Shown here: positions 14,596-21,501 of the stretch, in pieces
Layout of the letters: each line of letters starts with the position of its first letter
Position numbering within the stretch: the stretch's first letter is position 1
Assembly: GCA_030151365.1 (NCBI GenBank)
Contig: JASLDW010000048.1
Location: 1 to 26,186 of the forward strand
DNA from: Lysobacter sp.
Lineage (GTDB): Bacteria; Pseudomonadota; Gammaproteobacteria; Xanthomonadales; Xanthomonadaceae
Direction: 5' to 3'
Length of the DNA stretch: 26,186 nt
The notes under the pieces: generated by a model
Databases searched by the model: none
Seen by the model: only the letters and a program-made list of their open reading frames with translations
Told to the model about the DNA's origin: nothing
Made by a program: the position numbers and the translations under genes

Positions 14596-15768
14596 ATGCG
14601 CCTCGCTGCCCTGATCCTCGCCGCAACGCTGGCCATCGCGCCATCCACCAGCCGGGCCGCGGCGAACGATGCACTTACGCCACATCGCATCGCGTTGAAG
14701 GACGGCCGCAGCTTCGATCTGCAGGCGCCGGCATCGTTGCGCATCACGCCGCTGGCCGAAGGCTTCAAGCGTCCGCGCTTCTTCACGCGCAGTCCCGATG
14801 GCCGCATCTTCCTCACCGACATGCACGACCTCGGCGACAACACGCGCGGCGCGATCTACATCCTCGACGGTTTCGATGCCGCGAACGGCAAGGTCGGCAA
14901 GATCACGGCATGGGCGACCGGCCTGCGCAATCCCAACAGCGTCGCCTTCTTCAAGGACGCACAGGGCGTGCAATGGATCTACGTCGCGCTGACCGATTCG
15001 CTGCTGCGCTATCGCTACACGCCGGGCGAACTGCATCCGACCGGATCGGCGCAACTGGTGGCGCGCTTCCCCGACCATGGCATGAGCGCGGCCAACGGCG
15101 GCTGGCATCTCACCCGCACGGTGGTGCCATCCAACGGCAAGCTCTACGTCTCGATCGGCAGCAGCTGTAATGCCTGCGTGGAAACCGAAACCTTGCGCGC
15201 AGTGGTTGTGGAGATGAATCCCGACGGCAGCGGCCAGCGCATCGTGGCGCGCGGCCTGCGCAACGCGGTGTGGATGGCGATGGTCGATGGCCAGTTACTG
15301 GCGACCAACCAGGGCGTCGACCATCTCGGCCCGAACGTGCCCAACGAAACCTTCTACGCGATCAAGCCCGGCGATTACGGCTGGCCGTCGTGCTACGTCG
15401 CCGGCAAGGCGATCAAGGTCGATCCCAAGTATCCGCGCAAGGAAGGCTGCGCGAACGTGGTGCGCCCGCTGGCGACGTTCCCCGCGCATGCATCGGCGCT
15501 CGGCTTCGATGTCTTCGCCAAGGGCGACAACGCCCAGCTCGGCGACGAGATCGTGGTCGCTCTCCACGGCTCCGGCAGCGTCCGCCTCGGGCACGGCTAC
15601 AAGCTGGTGCGGATGCGCCGCGACGGCTCCGGCCAGCGCGATCTCGTGGCCGGTTTCCTGCAAGCAGGCAAGGTCATGGGGCGCCCCTGTGGCGTGCTGC
15701 GCGTCGGCACCGACGCCTTCCTCTTCACCGACGACAAATCCGGCGTCGTCTATTACGTGCGCCCCTGA
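14596..15768 (+). CDS. Secreted PQQ-dependent-type sugar dehydrogenase (beta-propeller, sorbosone-dehydrogenase-like)
   Basis: Periplasmic or secreted protein of 390 residues with a Sec signal peptide (about 1-22, ending near TSRAAA). The rest is a six-bladed beta-propeller of the soluble glucose/sorbosone dehydrogenase superfamily. Typical segments are GFKRPRFFTRSPDGRIFLTD, TGLRNPNSVAF, IGSSCNACVE, ARGLRNAVWMAM and KPGDYGWPSCYV. The Cys pattern (CxxC plus three further Cys in GWPSC, EGCAN and GRPCGV) suggests disulfides. Members oxidise aldoses or sorbosone with PQQ, but substrate and cofactor here are inferred from family. The ATG at 14596 was chosen for its signal peptide; an open frame continues upstream but overlaps the DUF502 gene. 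Confidence 0.85.
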   Translation: MRLAALILAATLAIAPSTSRAAANDALTPHRIALKDGRSFDLQAPASLRITPLAEGFKRPRFFTRSPDGRIFLTDMHDLGDNTRGAIYILDGFDAANGKVGKITAWATGLRNPNSVAFFKDAQGVQWIYVALTDSLLRYRYTPGELHPTGSAQLVARFPDHGMSAANGGWHLTRTVVPSNGKLYVSIGSSCNACVETETLRAVVVEMNPDGSGQRIVARGLRNAVWMAMVDGQLLATNQGVDHLGPNVPNETFYAIKPGDYGWPSCYVAGKAIKVDPKYPRKEGCANVVRPLATFPAHASALGFDVFAKGDNAQLGDEIVVALHGSGSVRLGHGYKLVRMRRDGSGQRDLVAGFLQAGKVMGRPCGVLRVGTDAFLFTDDKSGVVYYVRP

Positions 15769-15849
15769 TCCCACCCCTGACTTTGGGCACAACCCGGCAT
15801 CCGCACCGCAGGCATACACTCGCCTGCTATTCCCAACCGGAAGTCGACC

Positions 15850-17652
15850 ATGCGCCTTGCCCGACTCGCCCTTGCCGTGGCCCTCGCCGCCACGGTCCCG
15901 ACCCTGCATGCCGCTTCGGCGAAAACCTCCCATGCCATGCCGGCGGCCAGCGCCAAGGCCAGGCAGCTCGATGCGCTCTATGCCCAGTACTGGGAAGAAT
16001 CGCTGAAGCTCAATCCGCTGGGCGCCACCTACCAGGGCGACAACCGCTACAACGACCAGCTGCCGGATTTCTATTCCGCCGGCTACCGCAAGCAGAACCA
16101 CGATTTCACCGCGCGCTGGCTGAAGAAGATCGAAGCCATCGGCAGCGCCGGCCTCGATGGCCAGGCGCTGATCAGCTACGACATCTTCGTGCATGACTCC
16201 AAGGCGTCGCTGGAAGGCGAGCGCTACCCGAGCTGGATGATGCCGGTGGACCAGATGGGCAGCATCGCCACCAACATGGCGCAACTCGGCAGCGGCACCG
16301 GCGCGCAACCATTCAAGACGGTGAAGGATTACGACAACTGGCTGAAGCGCGGCCGGCGCATCCCGGTGCTGGTCGACAGCATCATCACCGACATGCAGGC
16401 CGGCGTGAACGCGGGCGTGGTGCAACCCCGCGCATTGATGACCAAGGTGGTGCCGCAATACGACGCGATCATCAAGGACAAGCCGGAAGACAGCGTGTTC
16501 TGGGGCCCGATCAAGCAGATGCCGAAGAGCTTCAGCACCGCCGACAAGGCGCGCCTGACGAAGGAATACCAGACGATGATCGCCAACGACATCATGCCGG
16601 CGTTCCGCAAGCTGCGCGGCTATATCGCCAACGACTATCTGCCAAAGACCCGCGACAGCGTCGGTCTCGACAAGTTGCCGAACGGCGCGGCGTGGTACGC
16701 CTTCAACGTACGCCAGACCACAACCACCGACCTGACGCCGGCGCAGATCCACGACCTCGGCCTGTCGGAAGTCGAACGCATCCACGGCGAGATGCAGCAG
16801 GTGATGAAGGACGTCGGCTTCAAGGGTTCTCTGCAGGATTTCTTCAAATTCATGCGCGAGGACAAGCAGTTCGAATTCAAGTCGGAAGACGACCTGCTGA
16901 AGTTCTACCGCAGCCTGGAAGCGCGGATCATGAAGCGCATCCCGGAGCAATTCTCGCTGGTGCCCAAGGCCGGCTTCGAGATCCGCCCGGTGGAAGCGTT
17001 CCGCGCCGAATCCGCCGCCGGCGGCGAGTACCAGAGCCCGAGCGAGGACGGCAGCCGCCCCGGCATCTTCTACGTCAACACCTTCGACCTGCCCTCGCGC
17101 AAGACCTGGTCCGCCGAGGACCTGTTCCTGCACGAAGCGATTCCCGGCCATCACTTCCAGATCGGCATCCAGCAGGAATTGAAGGGCGTGCCGGCCTTCC
17201 GCCGCTTCGGCGGCAACACCGCCTATGTCGAAGGCTGGGCGCTGTATTCGGAATCGCTGGGCAAGTCGCTGGGCGTGTATGAAACGCCGTACGATTACTT
17301 CGGCCGCCTGCAGGACGAACTGTGGCGCGCGATCCGCCTCGTCACCGATACCGGCCTGCACAGCAAGGGCTGGACGCGCGAGCAGACCATCGACTACATG
17401 ATGAAGAACTCGGCGGTCTCGCTCACCGACGCCACCGCCGAAGCCGAGCGCTACATTGCGTGGCCGTCGCAGGCGGTGGCCTACAAGATCGGCGAACTGA
17501 CCATCCAACGCCTGAAGAAGAAGGCACAGGCCGAACTTGGCGACCGTTTCGATCCCCGCGGCTTCCACGCCGAAGTGCTGAAGGATGGCGCGGTGCCGAT
17601 GTCGATCCTCGAGCAGAAGGTAGATCGCTGGATCGCGGCGCAGAAGCGCTGA
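15850..17652 (+). CDS. Secreted DUF885 peptidase-like protein
   Basis: 600-residue exported protein with a Sec signal peptide (about 1-21, cleavage near LHAAS). The remainder is a DUF885 domain. The family signature H428-E-A-I-P-G-H-H435 is followed by E461 in YVEGWALYSE, the expected zinc ligands and catalytic residues of a metallopeptidase-like helical fold. Substrates are unestablished, though some family members act on peptides. A TACACT hexamer at 15815-15820 may be a -10 for a separate transcript, but its -35 is poor. The gene stands alone after the dehydrogenase (81-nt gap) and ends at a clear terminator. Confidence 0.9.
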   Translation: MRLARLALAVALAATVPTLHAASAKTSHAMPAASAKARQLDALYAQYWEESLKLNPLGATYQGDNRYNDQLPDFYSAGYRKQNHDFTARWLKKIEAIGSAGLDGQALISYDIFVHDSKASLEGERYPSWMMPVDQMGSIATNMAQLGSGTGAQPFKTVKDYDNWLKRGRRIPVLVDSIITDMQAGVNAGVVQPRALMTKVVPQYDAIIKDKPEDSVFWGPIKQMPKSFSTADKARLTKEYQTMIANDIMPAFRKLRGYIANDYLPKTRDSVGLDKLPNGAAWYAFNVRQTTTTDLTPAQIHDLGLSEVERIHGEMQQVMKDVGFKGSLQDFFKFMREDKQFEFKSEDDLLKFYRSLEARIMKRIPEQFSLVPKAGFEIRPVEAFRAESAAGGEYQSPSEDGSRPGIFYVNTFDLPSRKTWSAEDLFLHEAIPGHHFQIGIQQELKGVPAFRRFGGNTAYVEGWALYSESLGKSLGVYETPYDYFGRLQDELWRAIRLVTDTGLHSKGWTREQTIDYMMKNSAVSLTDATAEAERYIAWPSQAVAYKIGELTIQRLKKKAQAELGDRFDPRGFHAEVLKDGAVPMSILEQKVDRWIAAQKR

Positions 17653-17672
17653 TTCGCGACATGCGCGCAAAG

Positions 17673-17700
17673 AAAAAGGCCGGAGCGATCCGGCCTTTTT
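17673..17700. terminator. Bidirectional Rho-independent terminator
   Basis: Perfect 12-bp stem AAAAAGGCCGGA/TCCGGCCTTTTT with loop GCGA, lying between the convergent DUF885 and rhlE genes. The T5 run serves both directions. Confidence 0.93.
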
Positions 17701-17712
17701 CATGGGTGTCGA

Positions 17713-19095
17713 TCAGGCGCGTCGATCGCGTCGCCCGCCCTGCGCACCGCGATGCTTGGGGCTGCCGTTGCGCGCGGCGTGGGCATGCGCACCGGCCTTG
17801 TTCGCGTCGCCATGGGCGTGTCCATGTCCGCGATGCGGCTTGCCGGCCTTGGCTGCAGCGCCCTGCGGACGCGGCGCCGAATTCTTGCGCGGCGCATGCT
17901 GGCCACCCGGCTTGCCGGCAGGACGCTTGGCCATCGCCGGGCCATCGAGGCGCAGCGGACGCGAAGGCTCGTAGCCGTCCACGGTTTCCATCGCGATGTC
18001 GGCCTTCAGCATGCGCTGGATCTGGCGCAGCAACGCGGCCTCGTCCGGCGCGACCAACGACAACGCTTCGCCGCTGGCGCCGTTGCGACCGGTGCGACCA
18101 ATGCGGTGCACGTAGTCTTCCGCGACCATCGGCAGGTCGTGGTTGATCACCAGCGGCAGGTCGGGGATGTCGAGCCCGCGCGCGGCGACATCGGTCGCCA
18201 CCAGGATGCGCGTGCGTCCGCTCTTGAACTGGTTCAAGGCGTTCTGGCGCGCGGCCTGGCTCTTGTTGCCGTGGATGGCCACTGACGGCAGCCCGGCCTG
18301 GTCCAGCTGTTTGCACAGGCGATCGCAGCCATGCTTGGTCTTGCCGAACACCAGCACGCGCTCGCTGTGGCGGGCGGCGAGGATGTCGATCAGCAGGTCG
18401 CGCTTGCGCGACGCGTCGACCGGATGCACGCGATGGACGATCGTCGAGGCAATGGTCGCCTGCGCGGCCACTTCGACCTGCTTGGGATTGCGCATGAACT
18501 CGAGCGCCAGCGCCTTGATACGCGCTTCGAAGGTCGCCGAGAACAGCAGCGTCTGGCGCTGCGCCGGCACGCGCGCGAGGATGCGCTTGATCGCCGGCAG
18601 GAAGCCCATGTCGAGCATGCGGTCGGCTTCGTCGAGCACCAGCATTTCGATGGCGTCGAGCTTGGCGGTGCCGCGTTCGATGTGGTCGAGCAGGCGACCG
18701 GGGCAGGCGACCAGCACGTCGACGCCGCGCTGCAGGTTGTTGATCTGCGGCTGCATGCCGGCGCCGCCGTACAGCGTGGTGACGTTGATGCGCAGGTGGC
18801 GCGCATAGGTCTTGAGGTTGTCGCTGACCTGCACCGCCAGTTCGCGGGTCGGCACCAGGATCAGCGCGCGCGGCTTGCGCGGTCCGCGCACGCCCATGTT
18901 CTTGGACAGGTGCTGCAACAGCGGCAGTCCGAACGCGGCGGTCTTGCCGGTGCCGGTCTGGGCGCCGCCGAGGACGTCCTCGCCGGAGAGGACGAGCGGA
19001 ATGGCCTGGGCCTGGATCGGCGTGGGCGTGGTGTAGCCGGCGTCGGCAAGCGCACGCAGCAAGGCCGGCGAAATGCCGAGGGTTTCAAAGTTCAT
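17713..19095 (-). CDS. rhlE: DEAD-box ATP-dependent RNA helicase, RhlE type
   Basis: Cytosolic RNA helicase of 460 residues, associated in other bacteria with ribosome maturation, cold adaptation and the RNA degradosome. Motifs are complete: Q motif ending at Q28, Walker A AQTGTGKT (45-52), PTREL (82-86), DEAD (155-158), SAT (186-188), TDVAARGLDIP (301-311) and HRIGRTGR (330-337). A basic, low-complexity tail from about 395 to the end is rich in Lys, Arg, His and Gly and probably binds RNA. The ATG at 19095 has GGAG ten bases upstream and gives MNFETLGISPALLRAL. A long, hairpin-rich leader precedes it. Confidence 0.96.
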   Translation of the reverse strand: MNFETLGISPALLRALADAGYTTPTPIQAQAIPLVLSGEDVLGGAQTGTGKTAAFGLPLLQHLSKNMGVRGPRKPRALILVPTRELAVQVSDNLKTYARHLRINVTTLYGGAGMQPQINNLQRGVDVLVACPGRLLDHIERGTAKLDAIEMLVLDEADRMLDMGFLPAIKRILARVPAQRQTLLFSATFEARIKALALEFMRNPKQVEVAAQATIASTIVHRVHPVDASRKRDLLIDILAARHSERVLVFGKTKHGCDRLCKQLDQAGLPSVAIHGNKSQAARQNALNQFKSGRTRILVATDVAARGLDIPDLPLVINHDLPMVAEDYVHRIGRTGRNGASGEALSLVAPDEAALLRQIQRMLKADIAMETVDGYEPSRPLRLDGPAMAKRPAGKPGGQHAPRKNSAPRPQGAAAKAGKPHRGHGHAHGDANKAGAHAHAARNGSPKHRGAQGGRRDRRA

Positions 19096-19300
19096 TTGTA
19101 AGCTCCAAAGTGTGTCCGCACGGACTGTGCCGTGCGATGACCCGGAGCTTTCCTGACGCGCTGCGAGTGCTGATTGAGACGTTCCGGGGAATCCGGGAAC
19201 GTGTCGGCGCAACGAGAGACGTGCGTGGGAAGGCGGGGCTTGGGCCCCGCGGGGATTCCGATGGAAAACGGATCCGCCGTGCGCGAACACGGTTAGTCTA
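19096..19300 (-). promoter_or_regulatory. Long structured leader of rhlE
   Basis: 227 bases separate rhlE from prpC. Read on the minus strand they contain four perfect hairpins: CCGTG/CACGG (19292-19277), GCGGGGC/GCCCCGC (19250-19233), ACGTTCC/GGAACGT (19202-19179) and CGCACGG/CCGTGCG (19136-19117). The last ends 21 bases before the start codon, next to the GGAG site. A TAGACT hexamer (19300-19295) is the best -10, though its -35 is poor. It would give a leader of about 190 nt. None of the hairpins has a T-run, so regulatory structure fits better than termination. Confidence 0.45.
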
Positions 19301-19322
19301 CCCCATTCAGCTACGTCTTGCC

Positions 19323-20477
19323 TTAACGCTTGTCGATGGCCACGTACTCGCGGTCTTCCGGACCGACGTAATTCGCGCTCGGGCGAATGATCTTGCCGTC
19401 CTCGCGCTGCTCGACCACGTGCGCGCTCCAGCCGGTGGTACGGGCGATCACGAACAGCGGGGTGAACATCGCGGTCGGCACGCCCATCATGTGGTAGGAC
19501 GAGGCGCTGTACCAGTCGAGGTTGGGGAACATCTTCTTGCTGTCCCACATCAGCATCTCGATGCGCTCGCTGACGTCGAACAGGGTCTGATTGCCGCCGT
19601 CCTTGCACAGCGTGCGCGAGATTTCCTTGATGATCGGGTTGCGCGGATCGCCGATGGTGTAGACCGGGTGGCCGAAGCCGATGATGATCTCCTTCTTCTC
19701 CATCCGCGCCTTGATGTCGGCCTCGGCTTCGTCGGCACTCCCGTAGCGACTGATGATGTCCATCGCCACTTCGTTGGCGCCGCCGTGCTTGGGTCCACGC
19801 AGCGCACCGATCGCACCGGTGATGCAGGAATACATGTCGGAACCGGTGCCGGCGATCACGCGCGCGGTGAAGGTCGAGGCGTTGAACTCGTGCTCGGCGT
19901 AGAGGATCAGCGACTTGTCGAGCGCATCGGCGTGCAGCGCCGACGGCGGTTCGCCGTGCAGCAGGTGGAGGAAATGCGCGGCGACGGTGTCGTCGTCGGT
20001 CTCGACGTCGATGCGGCGGCCGTTGTGGGTGAAGTGCCACCAGTACAGCAGCATCGAACCGAAGCTGGCGATCAGGCGGTCGGCGATGTCGCGCGCTTCC
20101 GACACCGGATGGCCGTCGCGTTCCGGCAACACCGTGCCCAGCACCGAGCAGCCGGTGCGCATCACGTCCATCGGGTGGGCATTGGCCGGCACCAGCTCCA
20201 GCGCATCGGTGACGATCGCCGGCAAGCCGCGCAGGCGCTTCAGCTTGGTGCGATAGGCCTTGAGCTGCGACGCGGTCGGCAGCGTGCCGTGCACCAACAG
20301 GTGCGCGACTTCCTCGAAGGTCGATTGCGTCGCCAGGTCCTTGATGTCGTAGCCGCGGTAATGCAGGTCGTTGCCGCTGCGGCCGACCGTGCACAGCGCG
20401 GTGTTGCCGGCGGCGGTGCCGCTCAGGGCAACGGATTTCTTGGCCTTGGGAAGCGTCTGGGTGGTGTTGTCGCTCAT
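19323..20477 (-). CDS. prpC: 2-methylcitrate synthase
   Basis: Cytosolic citrate-synthase-fold enzyme, 384 residues, that condenses propionyl-CoA with oxaloacetate to 2-methylcitrate in the methylcitrate cycle. The catalytic triad is visible: H231 in GPKHGGANE, H270 in GFGHPVYTIGDPRN and D321 in NLDWYSASSYHMMG. The short length, the N-terminal SGTAAGNTALCTVGRSGNDL and the YWWHFTHNGRRI segment favour methylcitrate synthase over the longer type I citrate synthase. The gene follows prpB by 15 bases, which settles the assignment. No acnD or prpF is present in this window. Confidence 0.94.
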   Translation of the reverse strand: MSDNTTQTLPKAKKSVALSGTAAGNTALCTVGRSGNDLHYRGYDIKDLATQSTFEEVAHLLVHGTLPTASQLKAYRTKLKRLRGLPAIVTDALELVPANAHPMDVMRTGCSVLGTVLPERDGHPVSEARDIADRLIASFGSMLLYWWHFTHNGRRIDVETDDDTVAAHFLHLLHGEPPSALHADALDKSLILYAEHEFNASTFTARVIAGTGSDMYSCITGAIGALRGPKHGGANEVAMDIISRYGSADEAEADIKARMEKKEIIIGFGHPVYTIGDPRNPIIKEISRTLCKDGGNQTLFDVSERIEMLMWDSKKMFPNLDWYSASSYHMMGVPTAMFTPLFVIARTTGWSAHVVEQREDGKIIRPSANYVGPEDREYVAIDKR

Positions 20478-20492
20478 CGGGATTCCTTGTGG

Positions 20493-21377
20493 TTACTTGT
20501 TCTGCGAGAACAGCTGGTCGAGCTTGTCTTCGTAGGCGTGGTAGCCGAGGAAGTCGTACAACTCGGCGCGGGTCTGCAACGTGTCGATGATGTTCTTCTG
20601 CGTGCCTTCGCGGCGCACGGTTTCGTAGAAATTCAACGCCGCCTTGTTCATCGCGCGGTAGGCGCCGCAGCAGTACAGGGCGATGTCGACGCCGGCGTCG
20701 CGCAGCTCGTCGGTGGTGAAGAACGGCGTCGAGCCGAACTCGGTGAGATTGGCGAGGATCGGCACCTTCACCGCAGCCTTGAACTTGCGGTACTCGTCCA
20801 GCGTCTTCATCGCCTCGGGGAAGATCATGTCGGCGCCGGCCTCGACGTAGGCCACCGCGCGTTCGATCGCCGAATCGATGCCCTCGACCGCGGCGGCATC
20901 GGTGCGCGCCATGATCACGAAATCGCGATCCGTGCGCGCGTCGACCGCGGCCTTGACGCGGTCGACCATCTCGTCCTTCGTCACCACTTCCTTGCCGGGA
21001 CGATGGCCGCAGCGCTTCTGCCCGACCTGGTCTTCCATGTGCACGGCGGCGACGCCGATGCGCTCGAAATTGCGGATGGTGCGGCCGATGTTGAACGCCC
21101 CGCCCCAGCCGGTATCGATGTCGACCAGCAACGGCATGCCGGTGGCGTCGACGATGCGGCGGGCGTCGGTCAGCACGTCTTCCATGGTGCTGATGCCGAG
21201 GTCGGGCATGCCCAGTGAGTTGGCGGCGACGCCACCACCCGACAGATACAGCGCCTTGTAGCCGGTGCGCTTGGCCATCAGGCCGGCATAGGCGGTAATC
21301 GCGCCCATCACCTGCAGCGGGGTTTCTTCGGACAGTGCGGCGCGGAAGCGAGCGCCGGCGGAGGCAGGGGAATTCAT
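20493..21377 (-). CDS. prpB: 2-methylisocitrate lyase
   Basis: Cytosolic enzyme of the isocitrate-lyase/PEP-mutase superfamily, 294 residues, that splits 2-methylisocitrate into pyruvate and succinate. The family signature K121-R-C-G-H-R-P-G-K129 contains the catalytic C123. SGGGVA (46-51) and DIDTGWG (86-92) supply the phosphate-like and magnesium-binding loops. GGAG lies five bases before the ATG. A TAAAAT hexamer about 22 bases upstream is a likely -10. It is the first gene of the prpBC unit; the divergent neighbour is a peptidase, not the usual prpR regulator. Confidence 0.95.
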   Translation of the reverse strand: MNSPASAGARFRAALSEETPLQVMGAITAYAGLMAKRTGYKALYLSGGGVAANSLGMPDLGISTMEDVLTDARRIVDATGMPLLVDIDTGWGGAFNIGRTIRNFERIGVAAVHMEDQVGQKRCGHRPGKEVVTKDEMVDRVKAAVDARTDRDFVIMARTDAAAVEGIDSAIERAVAYVEAGADMIFPEAMKTLDEYRKFKAAVKVPILANLTEFGSTPFFTTDELRDAGVDIALYCCGAYRAMNKAALNFYETVRREGTQKNIIDTLQTRAELYDFLGYHAYEDKLDQLFSQNK

Positions 21378-21398
21378 GCGGACTCCGGGAAAAGGACA

Positions 21399-21404
21399 AT
21401 TTTA
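21399..21404 (-). promoter_or_regulatory. Candidate -10 element of prpBC
   Basis: Minus-strand TAAAAT, five of six consensus bases, would start transcription about 15 bases before the prpB ATG. No good -35 sits at normal spacing; the nearest GTGACA is 21 bases away. An activator may therefore be needed. Confidence 0.35.
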
Positions 21405-21501
21405 AGCCAGCCGGGGCTGCGGCGTTGTCACATGACTTTCGGCAGGGAGAGCGGCCGGCAGGCTGGTGTAGCGTGGGACGGATCCAGGAGGAGATCCCGC
21501 C

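Noticed and set aside
15295..17703. 802-codon minus-strand frame antisense to the DUF885 and dehydrogenase genes
   Set aside because: High-GC codon shadow with repetitive Arg/His/Leu composition and no domain; both plus-strand genes are clear.
17713..21399. 1228-codon minus-strand frame joining prpBC DNA to rhlE
   Set aside because: Its first two thirds are prpB and prpC in the wrong frame. Only the section from 19095 is rhlE.
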